This document shows, piece by piece, positions 1-7,000 of a stretch of DNA of 64,000 nucleotides; the first letter of the stretch is position 1, and the number at the start of each line of letters is the position of its first letter. The translations under genes were made by a program, and so were the position numbers. The notes below the pieces were generated by a model, which worked only from the letters and a program-made list of their open reading frames with translations, had not been told where the DNA came from and did no database searches. The DNA is from Pseudomonas aylmerensis (lineage in GTDB: Bacteria; Pseudomonadota; Gammaproteobacteria; Pseudomonadales; Pseudomonadaceae): positions 62,001 through 126,000 of the forward strand of contig NZ_MAUE01000003.1 in assembly GCF_001702265.1 (NCBI RefSeq), in the 5' to 3' direction.

Positions 1-420
1 GATCAGTTCGGCAATGGCCTCGGCGGAGTCGTTGCGGGCGAAGCGCACGTCCACGCCGAAGCTGGGCAGCAGGTGGGCGAACAGGGTGTAGGTGCCCCCA
101 TACAGCTGCGGGGTGGTGACGATATTGTCACCGGCACGGGTCAGGGTCTGGATCGCATAGTGGATTGCAGCGCTGCCAGCCGAGACGGCGAGGGCGGCGA
201 TCCCGCCTTCGAGGGCCGCCATGCGTTGTTCCAGCACATCGTTGGTGGGGTTCATGATCCGTGTGTAGATATTGCCGGGCACATCCAGGTTGAACAGGTC
301 GGCGCCGTGCTGGGCGTTATCGAATTCGAAAGCGACGTTCTGGTAGATCGGCACGGCGACGGCCTTGGTGGTCGGGTCCGACTTGAAACCGTGGTGCAGT
401 GCAAGGGTGGCGTCTTTCAT
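1..420 (-). CDS. metY: O-acetylhomoserine sulfhydrylase, 5' part only (runs off the left edge)
   Basis: The first 140 codons of a PLP-dependent Cys/Met-metabolism enzyme are present; the rest lies beyond position 1. The start MKDATLALHHGF is typical of O-acetylhomoserine aminocarboxypropyltransferases, which make homocysteine from an acyl-homoserine and sulfide in the cytoplasm. The segment contains the substrate and cofactor region YTRIMNPTN (about residues 52-60) and the stretch LEGGIAALAVSAGSAA. The PLP lysine is not in the window. The start at 420 is preceded by a strong AAGGAGG ribosome binding site (about 433-439). It is divergent from rlmJ. The family call is secure; the choice between acetyl- and succinyl-homoserine as substrate is inferred. 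Confidence 0.85.
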   Translation of the reverse strand, partial: MKDATLALHHGFKSDPTTKAVAVPIYQNVAFEFDNAQHGADLFNLDVPGNIYTRIMNPTNDVLEQRMAALEGGIAALAVSAGSAAIHYAIQTLTRAGDNIVTTPQLYGGTYTLFAHLLPSFGVDVRFARNDSAEAIAELI

Positions 421-451
421 GATGGTTATTGACCTCCTTGGATTCCTGGAT

Positions 452-552
452 GCCCCCGTCGAGAACGCTGGGGGCTGGTTGCCTGCGATGGCATCACCGC
501 GCACTACGGGTAATACCGCGTCACTTGCGTCGCGGGCAAGCCCGCGCCCACC
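452..552. repeat. Degenerate REP/REPIN element between metY and rlmJ
   Basis: A REP palindrome with core CGCGGGCAAGCCCGCG lies at about 530-546. A decayed partner (TTGCCTGCGATGGCATCACC) lies near 479-498 in opposite orientation. Next to it is a 6-bp stem GCCCCC/GGGGGC (452-457 with 470-475). No gene was found between 421 and 672; the rest should hold the divergent promoters of metY and rlmJ. Confidence 0.6.
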
Positions 553-672
553 GGGGGCATTAGATTGTTTTCGGGGGTATGCCTGCGTTTGCGACATAAG
601 CACCGCCCGACACGCAGCCCTGCACCTTTGCCCGTGTAGAAGGTAAACTTCGCCCCCTGCGCAGGAGCAACC

Positions 673-1509
673 ATGAATTATCGTCACGCCTTTCACGCCG
701 GCAACCACGCCGATGTCTTCAAACACCTGACCTTGACCCGCCTCATCGCCCTGATGTCGCGCAAGGAGCAGCCGTTCGCCTACCTCGATACCCACGCCGG
801 CATTGGTCTGTACGACCTGCAGGGCGACCAGGCCAACCGCACCGGTGAATACCTGGAAGGCATCGCCCGCCTGTGGGGCGCGAGCGACCTGCCGCCGCTG
901 ACCGCCGACTACATGCGCGTGTTGCATGAGATGAACCCGGACGGTCAGTTGCGCTACTACCCGGGCTCACCGGAGCTGGCACGACGTCTCACCCGGCCGC
1001 AGGACCGCGTGTTGCTCAACGAAAAGCACCCCGAAGATGGCGTGCTGCTCAAGGACAACATGAAGGGTGATCGCCGGGTCAAGGTGCACCTGGGCGAAGG
1101 CTGGCATGTGCCTCGCGCACTGCTGCCGGTGCCGGAAAAGCGTGCGCTGATGCTCATCGACCCGCCGTTCGAGCAACTCGATGAAATGCAACGCTGCGCC
1201 GCCTCCCTCAAGGAAGCGATAGGCCGGATGCGTCAAACCGTGGCGGCGATCTGGTACCCGGTGAAGGATCAGCGCATGTTGCGCCGTTTCTACCAGGACC
1301 TGGCCGGCACCGGTGCGCCGAAGTTGCTGCGGGTGGAATTGCTGGTGCATCCGCTGGACACGCCAAACACCCTGACCGGCTCGGGCCTGGCGATCGCCAA
1401 CCCGCCGTGGGGCCTGGAAGAGGAATTGCGTGAGCTGCTGCCGTGGCTGTCCAAGAAGCTTGGCCAGACCCAGGGTGGCTGGCAGATGGATTGGCTCATA
1501 GCTGAATAG
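673..1509 (+). CDS. rlmJ: 23S rRNA (adenine(2030)-N6)-methyltransferase RlmJ
   Basis: This 278-residue protein has the length and layout of RlmJ (formerly YhiR), which methylates A2030 of 23S rRNA using SAM. Visible marks are the N-terminal HAGNHADVFKH (residues 8-18), the SAM-binding loop DTHAGIG (39-45) and the catalytic N6-adenine methyltransferase motif IV as DPPF (163-166). The ATG at 673 follows AGGAG with five bases between. It stands alone, divergent from metY and convergent with msrA. Confidence 0.93.
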   Translation: MNYRHAFHAGNHADVFKHLTLTRLIALMSRKEQPFAYLDTHAGIGLYDLQGDQANRTGEYLEGIARLWGASDLPPLTADYMRVLHEMNPDGQLRYYPGSPELARRLTRPQDRVLLNEKHPEDGVLLKDNMKGDRRVKVHLGEGWHVPRALLPVPEKRALMLIDPPFEQLDEMQRCAASLKEAIGRMRQTVAAIWYPVKDQRMLRRFYQDLAGTGAPKLLRVELLVHPLDTPNTLTGSGLAIANPPWGLEEELRELLPWLSKKLGQTQGGWQMDWLIAE

Positions 1510-1512
1510 TTA

Positions 1513-1590
1513 TAAGCTGCAAGCCGCAAGCTGCAAGTGACAGCAGCGAACACCACTTGCAGCTTGCAGCTTGTAGCTTGCGGCTTATGG
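1513..1590. repeat. Heptanucleotide-based inverted repeat between rlmJ and msrA
   Basis: Tandem 7-mers of the form AAGCTGC/AAGCCGC occupy the left arm (about 1513-1538). Their complements, GCTTGCA/GCTTGTA/GCTTGCG, occupy the right arm (about 1553-1590). The whole folds into a long imperfect hairpin in the convergent gap and could serve as a bidirectional terminator. A second small stem TCCGA/TCGGA (about 1600-1617) overlaps the msrA stop codon. Confidence 0.6.
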
Positions 1591-1606
1591 CTTGTCGCTC
1601 CGACCT

Positions 1607-2254
1607 TCAGATCGGACAGGTCACGCCCGTGCCGCCAATCCCGCAGTAGCCCTGCGGATTCTTCGCCAGGTACTGCTGGTGGTACGCCTCGGCGAAGTAC
1701 ACGGTCGGTGCTTCTTCGATTTGCGTGGTGATCGCACCCAGGCCGGCCTTGCTCAGTTCTTGCTGATACGCCTGTGCGCTGGCCTTCGCCGCGGCCAATT
1801 GCTCAGGCGTGGTCGCATAGATTACCGAGCGGTATTGGCTGCCGATGTCATTGCCCTGGCGCATGCCCTGGGTCGGGTTGTGCAATTCCCAGAACATTTT
1901 CAGCAGGTCTTCATACTTGACCTTGGCCTGGTCATATACCACCAGCACCACTTCGCTGTGGCCGGTCAGGCCCGAGCAGACTTCTTCATAGGTCGGATTC
2001 GGCGTGAAGCCGCCGGCATAGCCGACCACGGTGCTGACCACGCCATCGCGCTGCCAGAACCTGCGCTCGGCACCCCAGAAGCACCCCAGGCCGAAAATCG
2101 CGAAGCCGACATCATCCAGAAACGGGCCCAGCAGCGGGTTGCCGTTGACGAAGTGCGTCTGTGGCAGGTTCATCGGAGTTTCACGGCCAGGCAAAGCTTG
2201 TTCTTGAGTAGGCAGCACGTTTTTGTTCACCAGAATTTCCGAGCGCAAGACCAT
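1607..2254 (-). CDS. msrA: Peptide methionine sulfoxide reductase MsrA
   Basis: A 215-residue MsrA, which reduces Met-S-sulfoxide in proteins and free methionine. The catalytic motif GCFWGAE lies at residues 57-63, with the nucleophile at Cys58. C-terminal resolving cysteines are Cys204 and Cys213 in [12 protein letters not shown]. The N-terminal extension of about 50 residues ([15 protein letters not shown]...) is typical of the long form in pseudomonads. The gene lies 72 bp downstream of dipA on the same strand, so the two may share a transcript. This order is also found in P. aeruginosa. Confidence 0.95.
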   Translation of the reverse strand: MVLRSEILVNKNVLPTQEQALPGRETPMNLPQTHFVNGNPLLGPFLDDVGFAIFGLGCFWGAERRFWQRDGVVSTVVGYAGGFTPNPTYEEVCSGLTGHSEVVLVVYDQAKVKYEDLLKMFWELHNPTQGMRQGNDIGSQYRSVIYATTPEQLAAAKASAQAYQQELSKAGLGAITTQIEEAPTVYFAEAYHQQYLAKNPQGYCGIGGTGVTCPI

Positions 2255-2326
2255 GGGCAGTCCTCTCAGTCAGATTGAGTTGGGTAAGAATTCAGACCGC
2301 CAGTGTGCCCGAGTGTTACGGCGCTG

Positions 2327-5020
2327 TCAGGCGATTGGCCCGCGCGGGTAGCGCTTGAGCTTCTCGAGCAGCTCTGCACCCGGGATCGGCCGGTCGAACA
2401 GGTAGCCCTGGCCCACGTCGCAACGATGCCGGCGCAGGAAGGCCAGTTGCTCGGAGGTTTCGACGCCTTCGGCCACCACCTTGAGCTTGAGGTTGTGGGC
2501 CATGGCGATCACCGCCGAGGTGATTTCCATGTCGTCCTGGTTGTCCGGGATTTCGTGGATAAAGCTGCGATCGATCTTGATGATGTCGATGGGGAATTTT
2601 TTCAAGTAGCTGAGCGACGAGTAACCGGTACCGAAGTCGTCCATGGCCAGGGTCAGGCCGAAGCTTTTCAATTGGTCCAGTTGCAGGCGCGTGTCTTCCG
2701 TGGCCTCCAGCAGCAGGCCTTCGGTCAGTTCCAGCTCGAGCAGGTTGGCCGGCAGCTGTTCTTCCTTGAGGATCGTGGCGATGGACGCCACCAGGTCCGG
2801 GTCGGAGAACTGCTTGGGCGACAGGTTGATCGCCACCTGCAGGTTGCCCATGCCGGCGGCGCTCAATTGCCGGCTCATGCGGCAGGCCTGGCGGGCGATC
2901 CATTTGCCGATGGGGATGATCAGCCCGGTTTCTTCGGCCACGCTGATGAACTGGTCGGGGCGGATCATGCCTTTTTCCGGGTGGTTCCAGCGCAGCAGCG
3001 CTTCCATGCCCAGCAAACGGCCACTGCGCAGGCACAGCTTGGGCTGGTAGAACACGTCCAGCTCGTTCTGGGTTAGGGCACGGCGCAGGTTGTTTTCCAC
3101 GAACAGCTTGTAGCTCGCCTCGGCGTTCAGCGCTTCGGTAAAGACTTGCACCTGGTGTTTACCGTTGGCCTTGGCCTTGTGCAGGGCCAGCCCGGCGTTG
3201 CGCATCAATGTCTGTGGATCGCGGCCGTGCAGCGGCGCGCAGGCCAGGCCCACGGAGCCGGTGACGCTGATCAACTGGTTGTCGACGAACATCGGCTTGT
3301 CGAGGGTCGCGAGCAGTTGGCTGGCGACCTGCTGGCCGCTCTCCAGGTCCGTGTCGTCGAGCAACACCGCAAACTCGTTACTGGCAAACCGCGCCAGGCT
3401 GCCGCCGGCACTCAGGCTGTTGCGCAGGCGCCGGGCCAGGCTGATCAGCAGCTTGTCGCCGGTCTGGTGGCCGAGGCTGTCGTTGATCCGCTTGAAGTTG
3501 TCGATGTCCACCAGCAACAGGCTGATCGGGCTGTCGCTGTCGCGGGCAAAGCGCTCGTCGAGGTTGCGGATGAAGGCCGGGCGGTTACCCAGGTTGGTCA
3601 GGTTGTCGGTATAGGCCAGGCGCTCGATGCGCTGCTGCGCGAGTTTGGTCTGGGTGATGTCTTCGTAGATGCCGATGTAGTGGGTCAGCTCACGATTATC
3701 GCCATACACCTTGGAGATCGACAGCTGGCCCCAGTAGGGCTCGAGGTTTTTGCGCCGGCTCTTGAACTCGCCCTGCCAACTATTGCTTTTGGCCAGGCTC
3801 GAGGGCGCATCGAACAGCAGTTCGCTGAGGTTCTCCAGGGCTGGCAGTTGGGCCAGGCGGTGGCCGTGGACCTCTTCGGCGCTGTACTGGGTGATCGCCG
3901 TAAAGCTCGGGTTGACGTATTCCACCACGCCATCGCAGTTGACCAGTAGGAAGGCGTTGGCGCTTTGTTCCACGGCCCGCTGGAACAGATGCAGGGCGCT
4001 GGTGGCGGTGCGGCGGTTGTGGTTGTTGATGACTTGCGCGAACTGGTCGGCCAGTTCACCGGCGAAGGCAATTTCATCGGCCTGCCAGGCGCGCGGGCTG
4101 CCGCCCTGTTCCAGGCACAACACGCCGATCACTTGGCCATCGACGCGGATGCTCGCGTCGAGCATCGCGTAGATGTCCTTGGCCCGCAGGTTCTCGGCCA
4201 TCTCCCGGGTACGCGGGTCGCGCATGGCGTTGGTGGCGTCGATGGCGCGGCTAGTGTGCAGGGCTTCGAGGTAGTCGGGAAAGCCGCTCGCGTCGATCGC
4301 CTCGGGCATATGGTGGCGTTGGTCCGCGCGGTGGTACGCCGAAATCGGCACCAGGCGCTGGCCTTCGAGGTTCCAGATGCTGGCGCAGTCGATCTGGTAG
4401 ATATCGCAGGCGCTGCGGGTGATCAGTTCGGCGGCTTCCTGCAGCGAATTGTTAGTGGTGTAGCGCTGGCGGGCCAGCAACAGGATCAGCTCCTGCTGGG
4501 CGCGCACCCGTTCCAGGTGCTGCAGTTGTTCCTGCTGGGCGCGCTGGTTGAGCTCCAGGGCGATCTGCAGGCGGCTGTTCTGGCTCTCCAGCTCCGCCGT
4601 GGGGGCGGGGGAAGGCACTTCGCTGAACAGGCCGTCGACCACCATCAGGTAGCCGCGCAGCAGGTGGCGATTGTGCTGTTTGTAGGCTTCGCCCATTTCC
4701 AGCAGGCTCAGTGGGCCGTCGCTGGTGTGCAGGGTGTAGCGCACCAGGTAGTGAGGGCTCTGGGTCAGTTGCTGCTGGATGGTGTCGTGCAGTTGATAGC
4801 GCGCCTGGGGCTCCATCAGGCTGGCGTAGGGGGTGCCGATCAGGGCGCACAGCTCGACCGCCGGCAGGCCGAATTGGCGCTCGCAGTTGGGGTCGAGGTA
4901 GAGCAGGGCCCAGCTTGCCTCATTAAGCCGCTCGAAACGCAGCATACCGAGGCGCGAAGGCACCGGTAACTGCGTCACTACCTCGGCCGCCATACGGGCG
5001 ACATCGGGTTGGCTTTTCAT
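2327..5020 (-). CDS. dipA: Cyclic-di-GMP phosphodiesterase DipA (PAS-GAF-PAS-GGDEF-EAL)
   Basis: An 897-residue cytoplasmic signalling protein. The domains read as an N-terminal PAS-like region (about 20-130), coiled coil (about 145-185), GAF (about 185-335), PAS (about 345-460), GGDEF (about 465-630) and EAL (about 645-885). The diguanylate cyclase signature is degenerate: ASNEF (546-550) replaces GGDEF. The EAL side is intact, with EALLRW from 673, DDFGTGYSS (794-802), KIDRSF and EGVE (851-854). It is therefore expected to degrade c-di-GMP rather than make it. In P. aeruginosa the gene at this position, next to aceF and msrA, is dipA (PA5017), linked to biofilm dispersal. The symbol is assigned by domain layout and synteny. 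Confidence 0.85.
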   Translation of the reverse strand: MKSQPDVARMAAEVVTQLPVPSRLGMLRFERLNEASWALLYLDPNCERQFGLPAVELCALIGTPYASLMEPQARYQLHDTIQQQLTQSPHYLVRYTLHTSDGPLSLLEMGEAYKQHNRHLLRGYLMVVDGLFSEVPSPAPTAELESQNSRLQIALELNQRAQQEQLQHLERVRAQQELILLLARQRYTTNNSLQEAAELITRSACDIYQIDCASIWNLEGQRLVPISAYHRADQRHHMPEAIDASGFPDYLEALHTSRAIDATNAMRDPRTREMAENLRAKDIYAMLDASIRVDGQVIGVLCLEQGGSPRAWQADEIAFAGELADQFAQVINNHNRRTATSALHLFQRAVEQSANAFLLVNCDGVVEYVNPSFTAITQYSAEEVHGHRLAQLPALENLSELLFDAPSSLAKSNSWQGEFKSRRKNLEPYWGQLSISKVYGDNRELTHYIGIYEDITQTKLAQQRIERLAYTDNLTNLGNRPAFIRNLDERFARDSDSPISLLLVDIDNFKRINDSLGHQTGDKLLISLARRLRNSLSAGGSLARFASNEFAVLLDDTDLESGQQVASQLLATLDKPMFVDNQLISVTGSVGLACAPLHGRDPQTLMRNAGLALHKAKANGKHQVQVFTEALNAEASYKLFVENNLRRALTQNELDVFYQPKLCLRSGRLLGMEALLRWNHPEKGMIRPDQFISVAEETGLIIPIGKWIARQACRMSRQLSAAGMGNLQVAINLSPKQFSDPDLVASIATILKEEQLPANLLELELTEGLLLEATEDTRLQLDQLKSFGLTLAMDDFGTGYSSLSYLKKFPIDIIKIDRSFIHEIPDNQDDMEITSAVIAMAHNLKLKVVAEGVETSEQLAFLRRHRCDVGQGYLFDRPIPGAELLEKLKRYPRGPIA

Positions 5021-5238
5021 GGGGGAGACTCACTTGAAATAACGCGCACGGCGCCGGGCTCACGCCCTCTTTTCTGCTGCCTGCGGCAAGGTTGCATCAT
5101 GCGGCGCGGGCTGACAAGAGAGGATGAAGGCTAAGTGCTATAAGGGGGTTATCGGCCGAGCGAGGGGTTTCTTCAATCGATGTGACGGAAGGTGTACAAA
5201 CCTGTTTGGCTTGTTCAATTTTTACCCGGTACGCAGGC
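5021..5238. other. Non-coding region upstream of dipA
   Basis: This stretch separates the dipA start from the aceF terminator and must hold the dipA promoter on the minus strand. I see a weak -10-like TATAGC (minus strand, about 5139-5144) but no convincing -35. No plausible gene: the short reading frames here lack family features. Confidence 0.4.
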
Positions 5239-5265
5239 AAAAAAAGCCCCGCCAAGTGGCGGGGT
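5239..5265 (-). terminator. Intrinsic terminator of aceEF
   Basis: Read on the minus strand, the stem CCCCGCC-ACTT-GGCGGGG is followed at once by C and seven T. It is a textbook Rho-independent terminator about 75 bp past the aceF stop. Confidence 0.9.
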
Positions 5266-5304
5266 TGAGGTACGAGCGTGGCGCTCGGAAATCGGTGCGG
5301 CAAG

Positions 5305-5328
5305 GGCCTCCCCGCTGAAGGGGAGGCC
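5305..5328 (-). terminator. Stem-loop just after the aceF stop
   Basis: A perfect 9-bp stem GGCCTCCCC/GGGGAGGCC with a 6-base loop lies 9 bp past the aceF stop. There is no T run. It may protect the aceF mRNA 3' end or act with the terminator at 5239-5265. Confidence 0.55.
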
Positions 5329-5336
5329 GTTGCGGC

Positions 5337-6989
5337 TTACAGCAGGATGGTGCGGATGTCGTTCAGCAGTTGGCTCAGGCGCTGCGTGAAGCGTGCAGCG
5401 GCGGCGCCGTTGATCACACGGTGATCGTAGGACAGCGACAGCGGCAGCATCAGCTTTGGCTGGAACGCTTTACCGTCCCACACAGGCTGGATAGTTGCCT
5501 TGGACACACCCAGGATCGCCACTTCCGGCGCGTTGACGATCGGCGTGAAGCCGGTGCCGCCAATGTGGCCGAGGCTGGAGATGGTGAAGCACGCGCCCTG
5601 CATGTCGTCCGGGGTGAGCTTCTTGTCACGGGCCTTGGCAGCCAGTGCAGCAGCCTCAGCGGCAAGCTGCAGCAGGCTCTTCTGGTCGACGTTCTTGATG
5701 ACCGGTACCAGCAGGCCATCCGGGGTGTCGACCGCAAAACCTACGTGCACGTATTTCTTGCGAATGATCGCCTTGCCGCTTGGCGCCAGCGAGCTGTTGA
5801 AGTCCGGCAGTTCCTTGAGCAGGTGTGCACAGGCCTTGAGCAGCAGTGGCAACACCGTCAGTTTCACGCCGGCCTTCTCGGCCACGGCTTTCTGCGCAAC
5901 GCGGAAAGCTTCCAGGTCGGTGATGTCGGCCTGGTCGAACTGAGTCACGTGCGGGATGTTCAGCCAGCTGGCGTGCAGACCGGCCGCGCCGATTTGCATC
6001 AGGCGGGTCATCGGCACTTCTTCGGTTTCGCCGAAGCGGCTGAAGTCCACGGTGCGGATCGGCGGAATGCCCGAACCACCGGTAGCGCCGCCAGCAGCTG
6101 GCGCTTCCTTGGCTTTGTGCATCATGGCCTTGACGTAGACCTGCACGTCTTCCTTCAGCACGCGACCGTGAGGGCCAGTGGCCGACACGGCGCTCAGCTC
6201 AACGCCGAACTCACGGGCCAGCTGACGCACGGCAGGGCCGGCGTGCACCTTGGCACCGCTTGGCGCTGGAGCGGCAGCAGCAGGGGCCGCAGCGGCCTCG
6301 GCTTTGGCAGCAGGCGCAGGGGCGGCAGCAGCCGGAGCCGGAGCCGATTCAGCCTTGGCAGCCGGAGCGGCCGCTGGTGCTGGAGCGGCAGCCGGCGCTG
6401 CGCCTTGGACTTTGAGCTTGAGGATGAAATCGCCAGTGCCGACTTCGTCTTCCAGCTTGACCGCGATGCTTTCCACCACGCCGGCAGCCGGCGAAGGGAT
6501 TTCCATGGAGGCCTTGTCGGACTCCAGGGTGATCAGCGACTGGTCGGCTTCGACGGTGTCGCCGACCTTGACCAGCAGCTCGATGATCTTGGCCTTGCCT
6601 GACGAGCCGATGTCCGGGACGTGAATGTCCTGGACGCTGGCGGCGGCAGGTGCAGTAGCCGGGGCCGGAGCGGCCTCGGCAGCAGCAGGCTTTTCAGCAG
6701 CAGGGGCTGGTGCAGCAGCGGCAGCCGGGGCCGCCGCAGGGGCCGCATCAGCGGCACCTTCGATTTCCAGCTCCAGCAGTTCGTCGCCTTCTTTCAGGCG
6801 ATCGCCCAGCTTCACTTTCAGGCTCTTGACCACGCCGGCCTTGGGAGCAGGGATTTCCATGCTCGCCTTGTCAGATTCCAGGGTCAGGATGCTCTGGTCG
6901 GCTTCGACGGTGTCGCCGACCTTCACAAACAGCTCGATTACTTCACCTTCACCGCTGCCGATGTCAGGTACGCGAATGAGTTCGCTCAC
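5337..6989 (-). CDS. aceF: Pyruvate dehydrogenase E2, dihydrolipoamide acetyltransferase
   Basis: A 550-residue E2 core subunit of the PDH complex. Two lipoyl domains each carry ESDKASMEIP, with the lipoylated lysines at about K41 and K159. They are joined by long Ala-Pro swinging arms (about 80-115 and 195-245). A peripheral subunit-binding domain (about 250-285, AVRQLAREFGVELSAV) and the catalytic acetyltransferase domain follow, ending near SLSYDHRVINGAAAARF with the active-site His and Asp. The gene starts 11 bp after aceE, an evident operon. The lipoyl-domain number is two, against three in E. coli. Confidence 0.97.
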   Translation of the reverse strand: MSELIRVPDIGSGEGEVIELFVKVGDTVEADQSILTLESDKASMEIPAPKAGVVKSLKVKLGDRLKEGDELLELEIEGAADAAPAAAPAAAAAPAPAAEKPAAAEAAPAPATAPAAASVQDIHVPDIGSSGKAKIIELLVKVGDTVEADQSLITLESDKASMEIPSPAAGVVESIAVKLEDEVGTGDFILKLKVQGAAPAAAPAPAAAPAAKAESAPAPAAAAPAPAAKAEAAAAPAAAAPAPSGAKVHAGPAVRQLAREFGVELSAVSATGPHGRVLKEDVQVYVKAMMHKAKEAPAAGGATGGSGIPPIRTVDFSRFGETEEVPMTRLMQIGAAGLHASWLNIPHVTQFDQADITDLEAFRVAQKAVAEKAGVKLTVLPLLLKACAHLLKELPDFNSSLAPSGKAIIRKKYVHVGFAVDTPDGLLVPVIKNVDQKSLLQLAAEAAALAAKARDKKLTPDDMQGACFTISSLGHIGGTGFTPIVNAPEVAILGVSKATIQPVWDGKAFQPKLMLPLSLSYDHRVINGAAAARFTQRLSQLLNDIRTILL

Positions 6990-7000
6990 AAAAAATCTCC

